A DNA stretch of 34,289 nucleotides, from contig CAKUEZ010000013.1 in NCBI GenBank assembly GCA_934646965.1, positions 1 through 34,289 of the forward strand. Direction: 5' to 3'. Source of the DNA: an uncultured Collinsella sp. (lineage in GTDB: Bacteria > Actinomycetota > Coriobacteriia > Coriobacteriales > Coriobacteriaceae). Positions within the stretch are counted from its first letter, which is position 1. Each line of letters opens with the position of its first letter. The notes beneath the pieces were generated by a model that made no database searches, was not told where the DNA came from, and was given only the letters and a program-made list of their open reading frames with translations. The translations under genes were made by a program, and so were the position numbers. Below, piece by piece: positions 24,106 through 31,862 of the stretch.

Positions 24106-25194
24106 CTAGTCTAGTCGGACTGGGTCGTGGGGGTAGGCGTTGAGGATCTCGACGCCGTTCTCGGTTACTAGGGCCAGGTCCTCGATGCGGACTCCGGTGC
24201 GCCCGGGGAGGTAGATGCCCGGCTCGATGGAGAAGGTCATGCCCGGCTCGATAACCTGCTCGTTGACGAGCGAGACGTCGCCCGGCTCGTGGTCCTGCAG
24301 GCCGATCGAGTGGCCCAGGCGGTGCGTGAAGTACTTGCCGTAGCCCGCGTCCTCGATCACGTCGCGCGCGGCGCGGTCCAGATCGCACATGCGGACGCCC
24401 GGTGCGATGAGTGCTTCGGCGGCTTCGTTAGCGCGGCGCACGATGTCGTAGATACGCGCGGTTTCCTCGTCCGGCTCGCCCCAAAAGAACGTGCGCGTCA
24501 TGTCGGAACAGTAGTTGCGATGGCGGCCGCCGATATCGAACAGCACCACATCGCCGCGCTTGAGCACGGTGCCGTCGGGCTCGTGATGTGGGTCGCCGGC
24601 GTTTGCGCCAAAGCTCACGATGGGCGGGAAGCTGAAGCCTTCGCAGCCGTGCTTGCGGTACAAGCCGAGCATCTGGTCGGCAATCTCGCGCTCCGTCACG
24701 CCTTCGTGGACGAGCTTAATCGCGTCGGCCATCACGGCGTCGTTGGCGGCCGAGGACACGCGCATGAGCTCCTGCTCGGCAGCGTCCTTGTACGTGCGGG
24801 CAGCGGTCACGGCAAAGTCGCCCAGGAAGAACTCGCTCGCGGCATGGCGCTCCATGAGGGGCATCAAAAAACCGGAGCGCATGACGGTGTCGATGCCGAG
24901 CGGCTTGGCTGGGTCGATCTCACTCGCGATGGCGTCAGCCACGACATTGGTATCGGAGTGGTATGCCACGCGGGCATTGTCGTACTCGGGAAGCTGATGC
25001 AGGGCGTTGACCAGGATCACCGGCTCGGCGTCGCGCGCGAGCAGTACGCCGCAAAAACGCTCGAACATATCGGCATAAAAGCCGGTCAGGTAATAAATCG
25101 ACCACGGGTCATTCACAAGCAACTGTGCGCCGGGGTGCTGAGCCTCGAGCGCATCGAGCACGCGCGCCACACGCTGGTCATCGACATGTGCCAT
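24106..25194 (-). CDS. Xaa-Pro aminopeptidase / M24 family metallopeptidase
   Basis: M24 (pita-bread) metallopeptidase, 362 aa, that removes N-terminal residues preceding proline. The N-terminal creatinase-like domain spans about residues 10-125, with LVNDPWSIYYLTGF. The metal ligands are all visible: Asp in VLFDIGG, Asp in CSDMTRTFFWG, His in HRLGHSIGLQDHE, Glu in FSIEPGIY and Glu in VRIEDLAL. There is no signal peptide, so it is cytoplasmic. The start at 25194 follows GAAAGGACG on the minus strand; an upstream start at 25242 would only add low-complexity sequence. It is transcribed alone. Confidence 0.92.
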   Translation of the reverse strand: MAHVDDQRVARVLDALEAQHPGAQLLVNDPWSIYYLTGFYADMFERFCGVLLARDAEPVILVNALHQLPEYDNARVAYHSDTNVVADAIASEIDPAKPLGIDTVMRSGFLMPLMERHAASEFFLGDFAVTAARTYKDAAEQELMRVSSAANDAVMADAIKLVHEGVTEREIADQMLGLYRKHGCEGFSFPPIVSFGANAGDPHHEPDGTVLKRGDVVLFDIGGRHRNYCSDMTRTFFWGEPDEETARIYDIVRRANEAAEALIAPGVRMCDLDRAARDVIEDAGYGKYFTHRLGHSIGLQDHEPGDVSLVNEQVIEPGMTFSIEPGIYLPGRTGVRIEDLALVTENGVEILNAYPHDPVRLD

Positions 25195-25232
25195 ATAACG
25201 TCCTTTCGCTAGGGTGCCACCATGGTATCCCA

Positions 25233-25268
25233 TGCCCGGCACATGGGGACGTTCCTTTTATGCCGGCA
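25233..25268. repeat. Short palindrome upstream of the peptidase gene
   Basis: TGCCCGGCA (25233-25241) and TGCCGGCA (25261-25268) are near-identical self-complementary arms around CATGGGGACGTTCCTTTTA. Outer GGTGCC (25213-25218) also pairs with GGCACC (25265-25270). It looks like a repetitive extragenic palindrome. Confidence 0.55.
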
Positions 25269-25317
25269 CCTTGGGACACCCCTTGGCATGATTTTTCTGG
25301 GACGGAAGGCGAAATTA

Positions 25318-25522
25318 GCCAAAAAGCCCCATTTCAAATGGACTGGTTTTCAAAAGTATGGCGGTTTACGGGGCTGGATTACGCTTGGCTCACCATGACT
25401 GAAATGGCAAAAATAAAACCGCAGGTAGAGGGCTTGCCAAAACTCAGAAATTGCCGGTATGGATCAGGGTCTCCGAATCAGCCCCGTAAACCGGCATAGT
25501 TTTAAAATGGCACTAATTTGGC
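25318..25522. repeat. Imperfect 205-bp palindromic element
   Basis: The inner arms TATGGCGGTTTACGGGGCTG (25357-25376 onward) and AATCAGCCCCGTAAACCGGC (25476-25495 onward) match over about 22 bases. The outer ends GCCAAA/TTTGGC and CCATTT...TTTTCAAAA versus TTTTAAAATGG also pair, with an extra 13 bases in the left arm. No open frame is inside. It resembles a decayed miniature inverted-repeat element. Apart from this and the flanking repeats, 25195-25673 holds nothing I recognise. Confidence 0.6.
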
Positions 25523-25550
25523 AGCAGCCTTAAATCTGGTCCAAAAGAAA

Positions 25551-25614
25551 GTTGCGGTGGAATAGTTCCTGGATACCGGGTTTTTGCGTAAAACAGGAAC
25601 TATTTCACCGCAAC
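25551..25614. repeat. Palindromic repeat, family A, copy 3
   Basis: The 21-bp arm starting GTTGCGGTGGAATAGTTCCT (25551-25571) pairs with 25594-25614 with one mismatch. It is the third copy of the family seen at 8462 and 24017. Confidence 0.85.
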
Positions 25615-25636
25615 TGAGGAGGGGATGGGTTGGTGG

Positions 25637-25673
25637 TGGGGTAGCTAAAAGAGTCCCGTCCCAAAATGACTGG
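25637..25673. repeat. Half copy of palindromic repeat family B
   Basis: GGGGTAGCTAAAAGAGTCCC (25637-25656) continuing GTCCCAAAATGACT matches the right arm of the 8565-8671 palindrome with a few changes. No partner arm is present. It ends next to the stop codon of the DUF1667 gene. Confidence 0.7.
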
Positions 25674-26072
25674 TTAGGTTGGGTCGATGTCCATGCTGGC
25701 GATGAGGTCGATGTTGGTGTTTAGGAGGTTGGGGAGGATCACGTCGCCCATGCGGATGGGGGCGTTGACGACCAAGCCGCGGATGAGGTCCATCGCCTGG
25801 GCGTGGAGTTCGAGCGGGATGGCATCGGCGGTGCGGACGGGGAGCAGTGCCTCGTCGCCTCCGGACACAGCCACGGTGGTGGTGAGCACGCGCATGGGGC
25901 AGGTGAGCTCCTGACGCGCGAATTTATCGCCGCGCGGGCAGTTGTTGCCTATTACGGAGCGTACCGCCGCAACGTGGCCGTCGGCGTCACGCTCGACTTC
26001 CACGGTTAGGAGGCACTCGGACGGGCATGTGGTGCAGTTGAACTGCAGCGTCTCAATCACGTTGTCGCTCAT
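25674..26072 (-). CDS. DUF1667 domain protein
   Basis: A 132-aa protein of the DUF1667 family, which usually sits beside a two-gene FAD oxidoreductase pair as here. Four cysteines are placed like metal or iron-sulfur ligands: FNCTTCPSEC near residue 12, then NNCPRG, then LTCPMRV. The C-terminal half (VRTADAIPLELHAQAMDLIRGL and the GDVILPNLL segment) is the conserved DUF1667 part. It starts three bases after the upstream reading frame ends and is the last gene of the operon. Function is unknown; a role as an electron-transfer partner of the two flavoproteins is an inference. Confidence 0.88.
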   Translation of the reverse strand: MSDNVIETLQFNCTTCPSECLLTVEVERDADGHVAAVRSVIGNNCPRGDKFARQELTCPMRVLTTTVAVSGGDEALLPVRTADAIPLELHAQAMDLIRGLVVNAPIRMGDVILPNLLNTNIDLIASMDIDPT

Positions 26073-26075
26073 GCT

Positions 26076-27458
26076 TTATGCCTCCTCTACGGGGTCGATA
26101 GATAGGACGATCTCGCTAGTGCCCAGGTCGAGCGCCTGCTGAATTACCTTTGCCGGCAGCGGGAAGCTTTCCATAACGCTTGGTTTAAACGCGCGCACCT
26201 TGCCGGCGAACAGTTCCTCGTCGCCAGCGAGAATGCGCACGCGGGCGGCATCGACCGGACGGCGCACGCGGAAGTTGAGCTTGGTGAGGCCGACGGTTGT
26301 GATGCGACCCGGAAGCGCGTAGCCGGCAATGCCGGCGGGGGACACTGTGAGCTCGCAGCCCGCGCCCACAGTGTCCACCTCGGCACCCGCGGCGCCGCCC
26401 AGCGCCCACGCCGCCGCTGCCGCGCCGGCGCGCTCGGCCTCGGTCGTCACGTTATCGGCCAGGTCGTGCACGTGCAGCACGTTGCCGCAGGCGAAGATGC
26501 CCGGCACGCCCGTCTGCAGGCTCTGGTCCACCACGGCGCCGCGTGTGCGTGGGTCCAGCTCTACGCCCGCGCCCACCGAAAGCTCGTTCTCGGGAATCAA
26601 TCCCACCGAAAGCAGCAGCGTGTCACACGGGACGATGCGCTCGGTCCCCGGAATGGGTGCCAGGTGCTCATCGACCTTGCTCACCTCGACGGCTTCCACG
26701 CGGTCGTGTCCGATCACGCGCGTGACGGTCGTCGATAGATGCAGCGGAATGCCAAAATCGTCCAGGCAGTTCTTGACGTTGCGGCGCAGACCGTTGGCGT
26801 ACGGCATGAGCTCGTACACGCCCTCGACCGAAATCCCCTCGAGGGTGCAGCGGCGCGCCATGATGAGCCCGATATCGCCCGAGCCCAAAATGACAGCGCG
26901 CGAGCCGGGCTTGAGGTTTTCGATATTGATGTATCGCTGCGCCAGGCCGGCCGTAAACACGCCGGCGGGACGGCTGCCGGGAATCTTGATCTCGCTGCGT
27001 GTGCGCTCGCGGCAACCCATGGCAAGGACGACTGCGCGCCCGGTGAGCCGCAGCATACCGGTGGGGCTCATGAGCGTGACGGTGTGGGCTTCGACGTCGT
27101 TCGCGCGTGGAGCGCCTGAACCCCCGTCAATCCCGATCACCATGCTGTCCAAGAACAGCGCAATGTCGGTTTCGCGCACCTGGTCGATAAACCGCTGCGC
27201 GTATTCGGGGCCGGTGAGTTCCTGCTTAAAGTGCGACAGGCCAAAGCCTGGGTGGATGCACTGGCGGAGGATTCCGCCCAGGTGCTGTTCGCGTTCCACG
27301 ATGGCCACGCGTGCGCCTGCCTTGTGAGCGGAAAGTGCGGCCGCCATACCGGCAGGTCCGCCGCCGATAACGACCACGTCGAAAGTCTGTGTTGGCACGG
27401 CGCCCGCAGCAGCAATCTCGGCGTCGCGTCCAGCGTCCATCTCGATATTCGTTGCCAT
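26076..27458 (-). CDS. NAD(P)/FAD-dependent oxidoreductase (pyridine nucleotide-disulfide-like)
   Basis: Flavoprotein of 460 aa with two Rossmann folds: VVVIGGGPAGMAAALSAHKA for FAD near residue 30, and AVILGSGDIGLIMARR for NAD(P). A Cys follows the first fold in GGILRQCIHPGFG, the position where relatives have a flavin-proximal Cys. VVLAMGCRERTR and the C-terminal GVPGIFACGNVLHVHD are typical of the family. It lies between a GlpA-like dehydrogenase and DUF1667 with gaps of one and three bases, so the three are one operon. The context suggests it passes electrons from the GlpA-like subunit to NAD(P) or another carrier. No substrate can be assigned from the sequence. Confidence 0.86.
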   Translation of the reverse strand: MATNIEMDAGRDAEIAAAGAVPTQTFDVVVIGGGPAGMAAALSAHKAGARVAIVEREQHLGGILRQCIHPGFGLSHFKQELTGPEYAQRFIDQVRETDIALFLDSMVIGIDGGSGAPRANDVEAHTVTLMSPTGMLRLTGRAVVLAMGCRERTRSEIKIPGSRPAGVFTAGLAQRYINIENLKPGSRAVILGSGDIGLIMARRCTLEGISVEGVYELMPYANGLRRNVKNCLDDFGIPLHLSTTVTRVIGHDRVEAVEVSKVDEHLAPIPGTERIVPCDTLLLSVGLIPENELSVGAGVELDPRTRGAVVDQSLQTGVPGIFACGNVLHVHDLADNVTTEAERAGAAAAAWALGGAAGAEVDTVGAGCELTVSPAGIAGYALPGRITTVGLTKLNFRVRRPVDAARVRILAGDEELFAGKVRAFKPSVMESFPLPAKVIQQALDLGTSEIVLSIDPVEEA

Positions 27459-27459
27459 C

Positions 27460-28914
27460 CTAGCGCACCCCCTTCAAAGGTCCCTCGACCAGCCAAGAAC
27501 CGGCATCCTCCAGCAATACCTCGCTGGGATCGCAGCCCAGCTCGCGCGCCAGAATCGCCACCACGCGGCTCTGGCAGAAACCGCTCTGGCATCGGCCCAT
27601 GCCCGCGCGGCAGCGGCGCTTGACGCCCTCGACTGAAACCGCGCCCGGACGGCGCCGAATCGCGGCCACAATCTCTGCCTCGGGCACCGTCTCGCAGCGG
27701 CAGACGATTTGTCCCCACGCAGGGTCGGACGCAATTAGTTCTTCCTTGCGCGCGAGCGACGCACGGTCAAAGTCGTCCGGTGCGCGGCGAATCGGGTTCC
27801 AGTCAGTCCGTTCGTGCAAAACCACACCAGCCTCGCACATCACGCGTTCCATACGCTCGGCAATGGCCGGGGCGCTCGCCACGCCCGGCGACTGAATGCC
27901 CGCCGCCTGGAACAGCCCCGGCACCACGGTCGACTGCCCAATAAAGAAGTCGTTCGTCCCCTTAATGACCGGACGTCCGCCGGCAAACGCGCGCACCACG
28001 CGGCGCGTATCCAGACTGGGCACCAGCTTGCGCGCGCCGGTCAGCAACGCGTTCACATCGCCCGCGTAGGTCTGCGTGTCGCCCGGCTCGCGTACGGCGG
28101 CGGTCGCGGTGATCACGGTGTTGCCGTGCACGGTTCCCGTCACGATAACACCCTTCGATACCGGCGTGGGCACGGGGTAGAGCGGCATGAGCGCGCGCGG
28201 CTCCTTGTCCAGCACCACGATGTTTCCCTGGCGCCAGACCATCTGGAACTCCTCAGCGCCGGCCATATGCGAAATGTTTGCGGCGCCGTTACCCGCGGCG
28301 TTAATCAGATAGCGGCAACGCACATTGCCGGCGGGCGTCGTCAGCGTAAAGCGCGCATCGTCGTCCGAGCCAGCGACCTCAATCGCCTCCACCGGCGCGG
28401 AACGCATAAACGTCACGCCGTTAGCCACCGCGTTCTCCAGCGCGGCGATGGCGACCTCAAACGGGTCGACAAACCCGGTTGAGGGACACCACAACGCGCA
28501 CGTCGCTTGGGCACTTGCACGCGGCTCCAGTTCGTGGATGCGCTCGGGTCCGATAATCGATAGCTTTGGCACGCCGTTGGCCAGGGCATTCTGGCACAGC
28601 TTTTCCAAGTGCTCGCGGTCCTCGTCGTTAAAGCCCAGCACCATGGAGCCCGTACGACGGAAAAGAAACCCAAGCTCCTGGGCCCACGTTCCATATAGCT
28701 CGCAGCCTCGGGCGTTGACTTGCGCCTTTACCGTGCCCGGTGCCGGATCATAGCCGGCGTGCACCAGGCCGCCGTTGGCCTTCGACGCGCCCAGCGCGAT
28801 ATCGTTGGCCGCCTCGACCACGCAAATGGACAGGTCATAGCGCGCGAGCTGCCGCGCGATGGCGCATCCGGTGATGCCCGCGCCCACAATCGCGATATCA
28901 AACGTTTCTGTCAC
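27460..28914 (-). CDS. FAD-dependent glycerol-3-phosphate dehydrogenase-like protein with BFD 2Fe-2S domain
   Basis: Flavoprotein of 484 aa resembling GlpA. The N-terminal DAO-type FAD domain has IAIVGAGITGCAIARQL and SKANGGLVHAGYD. The C-terminal part is a BFD-like [2Fe-2S] domain with CRC (405, 407) and C442-x4-C447, as in E. coli GlpA. The likely substrate is glycerol 3-phosphate, but related proteins oxidise 2-hydroxyacids such as 2-hydroxyglutarate, so this is not certain. The start is GTG at 28914 with GGGAGG (28919-28924 on the minus strand) as its ribosome site. It is the first gene of the operon and has a palindrome just upstream. Confidence 0.85.
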   Translation of the reverse strand: MTETFDIAIVGAGITGCAIARQLARYDLSICVVEAANDIALGASKANGGLVHAGYDPAPGTVKAQVNARGCELYGTWAQELGFLFRRTGSMVLGFNDEDREHLEKLCQNALANGVPKLSIIGPERIHELEPRASAQATCALWCPSTGFVDPFEVAIAALENAVANGVTFMRSAPVEAIEVAGSDDDARFTLTTPAGNVRCRYLINAAGNGAANISHMAGAEEFQMVWRQGNIVVLDKEPRALMPLYPVPTPVSKGVIVTGTVHGNTVITATAAVREPGDTQTYAGDVNALLTGARKLVPSLDTRRVVRAFAGGRPVIKGTNDFFIGQSTVVPGLFQAAGIQSPGVASAPAIAERMERVMCEAGVVLHERTDWNPIRRAPDDFDRASLARKEELIASDPAWGQIVCRCETVPEAEIVAAIRRRPGAVSVEGVKRRCRAGMGRCQSGFCQSRVVAILARELGCDPSEVLLEDAGSWLVEGPLKGVR

Positions 28915-28931
28915 TGTGCCTCCCAGACGAG

Positions 28932-28946
28932 TTGACAGGCTGTCAA
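28932..28946. promoter_or_regulatory. Possible operator of the GlpA-like operon
   Basis: TTGACAGGCTGTCAA is a perfect 7+1+7 palindrome centred 25 bases upstream of the GTG start. TTGACA in it could also be a -35 box on the minus strand. A nearby AGACC/GGTCT hairpin occurs at about 28949-28966. The regulator is not identified. Confidence 0.5.
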
Positions 28947-29084
28947 TAAGACCATCCTACGGTCTGCGTGTCCCCAGCGCGACGGCAATGCGGCGAACAG
29001 CCCCGCAATACCCGCCAACGGCAGGCGAGGGGAGGCTCAGCAACGTCAACGACCTCGTCTGCCGACAACTGCGGCAACCGTTCG

Positions 29085-29140
29085 TCTTGATCTGTAACAG
29101 CAAGAGGGGAATTTCGGTCCTAACTGTTACAGATTGAGAT
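29085..29140. repeat. Inverted repeat, first of a tandem pair
   Basis: TCTTGATCTGTAACAG (29085-29100) pairs with CTGTTACAGATTGAGA within 29122-29140, around a 21-nt spacer. The same unit recurs 80 bases later. Confidence 0.7.
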
Positions 29141-29163
29141 TGAAATCGGGGAGGGATTCTTCC

Positions 29164-29220
29164 GTCTCGATCTGTAACATCTGGGACGGTGTTTGCTGAC
29201 CAACTGTTACAGATTGAGAT
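29164..29220. repeat. Inverted repeat, second of a tandem pair
   Basis: GTCTCGATCTGTAACA starts at 29164 and pairs with the same right arm, AACTGTTACAGATTGAGAT (29202-29220), as in the preceding copy. Arms are conserved while the loops differ. The remaining sequence to 29320 is the upstream region of the zinc-ribbon gene, with no clear promoter. Confidence 0.7.
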
Positions 29221-29320
29221 GTTTGTGTCTGCAACGGCCCTGCGCCCAACCGTAGTCCCATATAAACAAACCCCGTGGTAAACTTGACCGGACTGTAAAT
29301 ATTCCGAAAGGTACACCTCA

Positions 29321-29752
29321 ATGTCCAAATACATCTCCGAGCTCATGTCGCCGCAGCTTATGGGCGCCATCTATGCCTTTGTCGGCTTCATCATCGCCCT
29401 GTACGTGCTGTCGGTCGTCTATGTGTTCATCGACGCTCGCCGCCGCGGCGCCAGCGCCTACGTGGTATGGGGCATCATCGCCCTCATCCCGTTTGTGGGC
29501 CTCATCGCCTACCTTGTCCTTCGTCCGCACTCTTACGCGGCCGACCGCGAGGAGCAGGAGCTGGACATGGCCCTGCGCGAGCGCCAACTTGCCCAGTACG
29601 GCACCTGCCCGCAGTGCGGCGCGCCCATCGAGAAGGACTTTGTCGTCTGCCCGGTGTGCGACACCCAGGTTCGCAACGTCTGCCCCAGCTGCCATCGCCC
29701 GCTCGATGCGCACTGGAAGGTTTGCCCTTACTGCCGAACTCGCATCCAGTAA
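29321..29752 (+). CDS. Membrane-anchored double zinc-ribbon protein
   Basis: A 143-aa protein. Residues 13-37 and 46-66 are two hydrophobic helices separated by a basic turn (DARRRG), similar to the PLD nuclease N-terminal membrane domain, ending in LVLRPHSY. A charged linker leads to a C-terminal double zinc ribbon: CPQC (96/99) with CPVC (110/113), then CPSC (121/124) with CPYC (135/138). This layout is common in uncharacterised actinobacterial proteins and in some membrane-stress factors. Its function is unknown. The ATG at 29321 follows GAAAGG (29308-29313). It is a single-gene unit upstream of thrS. Confidence 0.83.
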   Translation: MSKYISELMSPQLMGAIYAFVGFIIALYVLSVVYVFIDARRRGASAYVVWGIIALIPFVGLIAYLVLRPHSYAADREEQELDMALRERQLAQYGTCPQCGAPIEKDFVVCPVCDTQVRNVCPSCHRPLDAHWKVCPYCRTRIQ

Positions 29753-29857
29753 CGCATCCATCGCCGGGTCGGCCGCAAGCCACGGACACCGCGCGCCTCA
29801 CACAAACGCGCACCCGCCCACCGCAGCCGCCCCACACGATGAAGCATGCGTAGAAAA

Positions 29858-29893
29858 TCGCCCGCCGTGCCATTAAGGTGCGGCGGGCGCTTG
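29858..29893 (+). terminator. Weak terminator-like hairpin before the thrS promoter
   Basis: GCCCGCCG (29860-29867) pairs with CGGCGGGC (29881-29888), with an inner CC/GG pairing around ATTAA. Only a short TTGT follows. The rest of 29753-29857 shows nothing else. Confidence 0.45.
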
Positions 29894-29918
29894 TATACCA
29901 AGGCAACCTGCCTATAAT
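29891..29918 (+). promoter_or_regulatory. thrS promoter
   Basis: TTGTAT (29891-29896), 16 bases, then a consensus TATAAT (29913-29918). The start site would be about 29925, giving a leader of about 65 nt before the ATG. No T-box consensus is visible in that leader. Confidence 0.7.
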
Positions 29919-29988
29919 GATGCAAGTCAAAAACGCCGAGCGCATCGCACGCACTTGCATCAGGCATCCGAGAGGAGAAAACATACCC

Positions 29989-31752
29989 ATGAAGGCACTC
30001 TACAATGACGGTTCGGTGGCCGAGCTCCCGCAGGACGAGGTCACGCACGTCATCCGCCACTCCGCCGCGCACATCATGGCGCAGGCCATCAAGCGCCTGT
30101 ACCCCGAGGCCGACTTTGCCTACGGCCCCGCGACCGACAACGGCTTCTACTACGACGTCGACCTGCCCGAGGGCGTCAAGATCAGCGAGGACGACTTCCC
30201 CGCGATCGAGGCCGAGATGAAAAAGATCGTCAAGGAGAACCTCAAGTTCACCGTGTACGAGAAGCCCCGCGCCGAGGCCATCGCCCTTATGGAGGAGCGC
30301 GGCGAGAAGTACAAGGTCGAGCACATCGGCGACCTGGACGACGACGCCCGCATTACCTTCTACCAGCAGGGCGACTACATCGACATGTGCGTCGGCCCCC
30401 ACATCTGCTACACCAAGGCGCTCAAGGCCTTTAAGCTCACCGGCGTCTCGGGCGCCTACTGGAAGGGCGACAAGGACAACAAGATGCTCACCCGCATCAA
30501 CGGCGTCGCCTTTGCCACCAAGGAAGAGCTCGACGAGCACATGCACATGCTGGAGGAGGCCAAGAAGCGCGACCACCGCAAGATCGGCCGCGAGATGGAC
30601 CTCTTTATGATGCGCGACGAGGCCCCCGGCTTCCCGTTCTTCCTGCCCAACGGCATGATCCTTAAGAACACGCTGCTGGACTACTGGCGCGAGATCCACC
30701 ACAAGGCCGGCTACGTGGAGATCTCCACGCCGCTCATCATGAACAAGCAGCTGTGGAAGACCAGTGGCCACTGGGACCACTACAAGGACAACATGTACTC
30801 CACCGTCATCGACGACGAAGAGTACTGCATTAAGCCCATGAACTGCCCGGGCGGCGTGCTGGTGTACGCATCTAAGCCGCACTCCTACCGCGAGCTGCCC
30901 ATCCGCGCCGGCGAGATTGGCCTGGTGCACCGCCACGAGCTGCGCGGCGCCCTGCACGGCCTGTTCCGCGTGCGCTGCTTTAACCAGGATGACGCCCACC
31001 TGTTTGTGCGCCCCGACCAGCTGACTGACGAGATCGTGGGTGTGGTCAACCTTATCGACTCCGTGTACCAGAAGTTTGGCTTTAAGTACCACGTTGAGCT
31101 TTCCACCCGCCCCGAGGACTCCATGGGCTCCGACGAGGACTGGGCTCGCGCCGAGGAGGGCCTGCGCACTGCTCTGGAGCAGCTGGGCATGGACTACGAG
31201 GTCAACGAGGGCGACGGCGCCTTCTACGGCCCCAAGATCGACTTCCACCTGGAGGACTCGCTCGGCCGTACCTGGCAGTGCGGTACCGTCCAGCTCGACT
31301 TCCAGATGCCGCTCAACTTTGACCTGGAGTACGTGGACGCCGATGGCACCAAGAAGCGCCCCATCATGCTGCACCGCGTGTGCTTTGGCTCCATCGAGCG
31401 CTTCATCGGTATTCTGATTGAGCACTTTGCGGGCAAGTTCCCCACCTGGCTGGCTCCCGTGCAGGTCAAGGCCCTGCCCGTGTCCGAGAAGAGCCGCGAC
31501 TACGCCCACGAGGTGTGCGCCAAGCTGGAGGAGGCCGGCATTCGCGTGGTCTGCGACGACCGCGACGAGAAGATCGGCTACAAGATCCGCGAGGCCCGCA
31601 GCATCGACCGCGTGCCCTACATGCTCATCCTGGGCGAGAAGGAGGTCGAGGCCGGCAATATTTCCGTCCGCGATCGTTCCAACGAGACCGTTCAGATGGG
31701 CGTTGACGAGTTTGTTGCTAAGGTGCTCGAGGAGATCAAGACCCGCGCCTAA
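29989..31752 (+). CDS. thrS: Threonyl-tRNA synthetase, short form without TGS domain
   Basis: Class II synthetase that charges tRNA-Thr, 587 aa. It begins MKALYNDGSVAEL and is already in the editing domain by residue 24 (HSAAHIMAQAIKRLYP), so the N-terminal TGS domain of E. coli ThrS (about 60 aa) is missing. Editing-domain and catalytic motifs are intact: YGPATDNGFYYD, CVGPHI, MNCPGG, HRHELRGALHGLFRVRCFNQDDAHLF (motif 2) and HRVCFGSIERFIGIL (motif 3). The anticodon-binding domain ends the protein. The ATG at 29989 has AGAGGAG (29971-29977) before it. Two tandem terminators follow. Confidence 0.95.
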   Translation: MKALYNDGSVAELPQDEVTHVIRHSAAHIMAQAIKRLYPEADFAYGPATDNGFYYDVDLPEGVKISEDDFPAIEAEMKKIVKENLKFTVYEKPRAEAIALMEERGEKYKVEHIGDLDDDARITFYQQGDYIDMCVGPHICYTKALKAFKLTGVSGAYWKGDKDNKMLTRINGVAFATKEELDEHMHMLEEAKKRDHRKIGREMDLFMMRDEAPGFPFFLPNGMILKNTLLDYWREIHHKAGYVEISTPLIMNKQLWKTSGHWDHYKDNMYSTVIDDEEYCIKPMNCPGGVLVYASKPHSYRELPIRAGEIGLVHRHELRGALHGLFRVRCFNQDDAHLFVRPDQLTDEIVGVVNLIDSVYQKFGFKYHVELSTRPEDSMGSDEDWARAEEGLRTALEQLGMDYEVNEGDGAFYGPKIDFHLEDSLGRTWQCGTVQLDFQMPLNFDLEYVDADGTKKRPIMLHRVCFGSIERFIGILIEHFAGKFPTWLAPVQVKALPVSEKSRDYAHEVCAKLEEAGIRVVCDDRDEKIGYKIREARSIDRVPYMLILGEKEVEAGNISVRDRSNETVQMGVDEFVAKVLEEIKTRA

Positions 31753-31773
31753 CGTAAACCACACACTATCTAA

Positions 31774-31807
31774 AGGCGACCGTCCACAAAGGGCGGTCGC
31801 CTTTTTT
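31774..31807 (+). terminator. Intrinsic terminator 1 of thrS
   Basis: AGGCGACCG (31774-31782) pairs perfectly with CGGTCGCCT (31794-31802), followed by TTTTTAA. Confidence 0.93.
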
Positions 31808-31821
31808 AATGCCCAAACGAG

Positions 31822-31849
31822 AAAAAGCCGCTGATACAGCGGCTTTTTT
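31822..31849 (+). terminator. Intrinsic terminator 2 of thrS
   Basis: AAAAAGCCGC (31822-31831) pairs with GCGGCTTTTT (31839-31848) around a 7-nt loop, followed by more T. With the first hairpin it insulates the polysaccharide cluster from thrS. The A-tract makes it bidirectional. Confidence 0.92.
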
Positions 31850-31862
31850 GTTGCACAAAAAG

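Noticed and set aside
29085..29220. CRISPR array
   Set aside because: Only two units, each an inverted repeat with unequal parts, and no cas genes.
29728..31764. 678-codon minus-strand open frame opposite thrS
   Set aside because: Antisense shadow of a strongly codon-biased gene; no ribosome site or motif.
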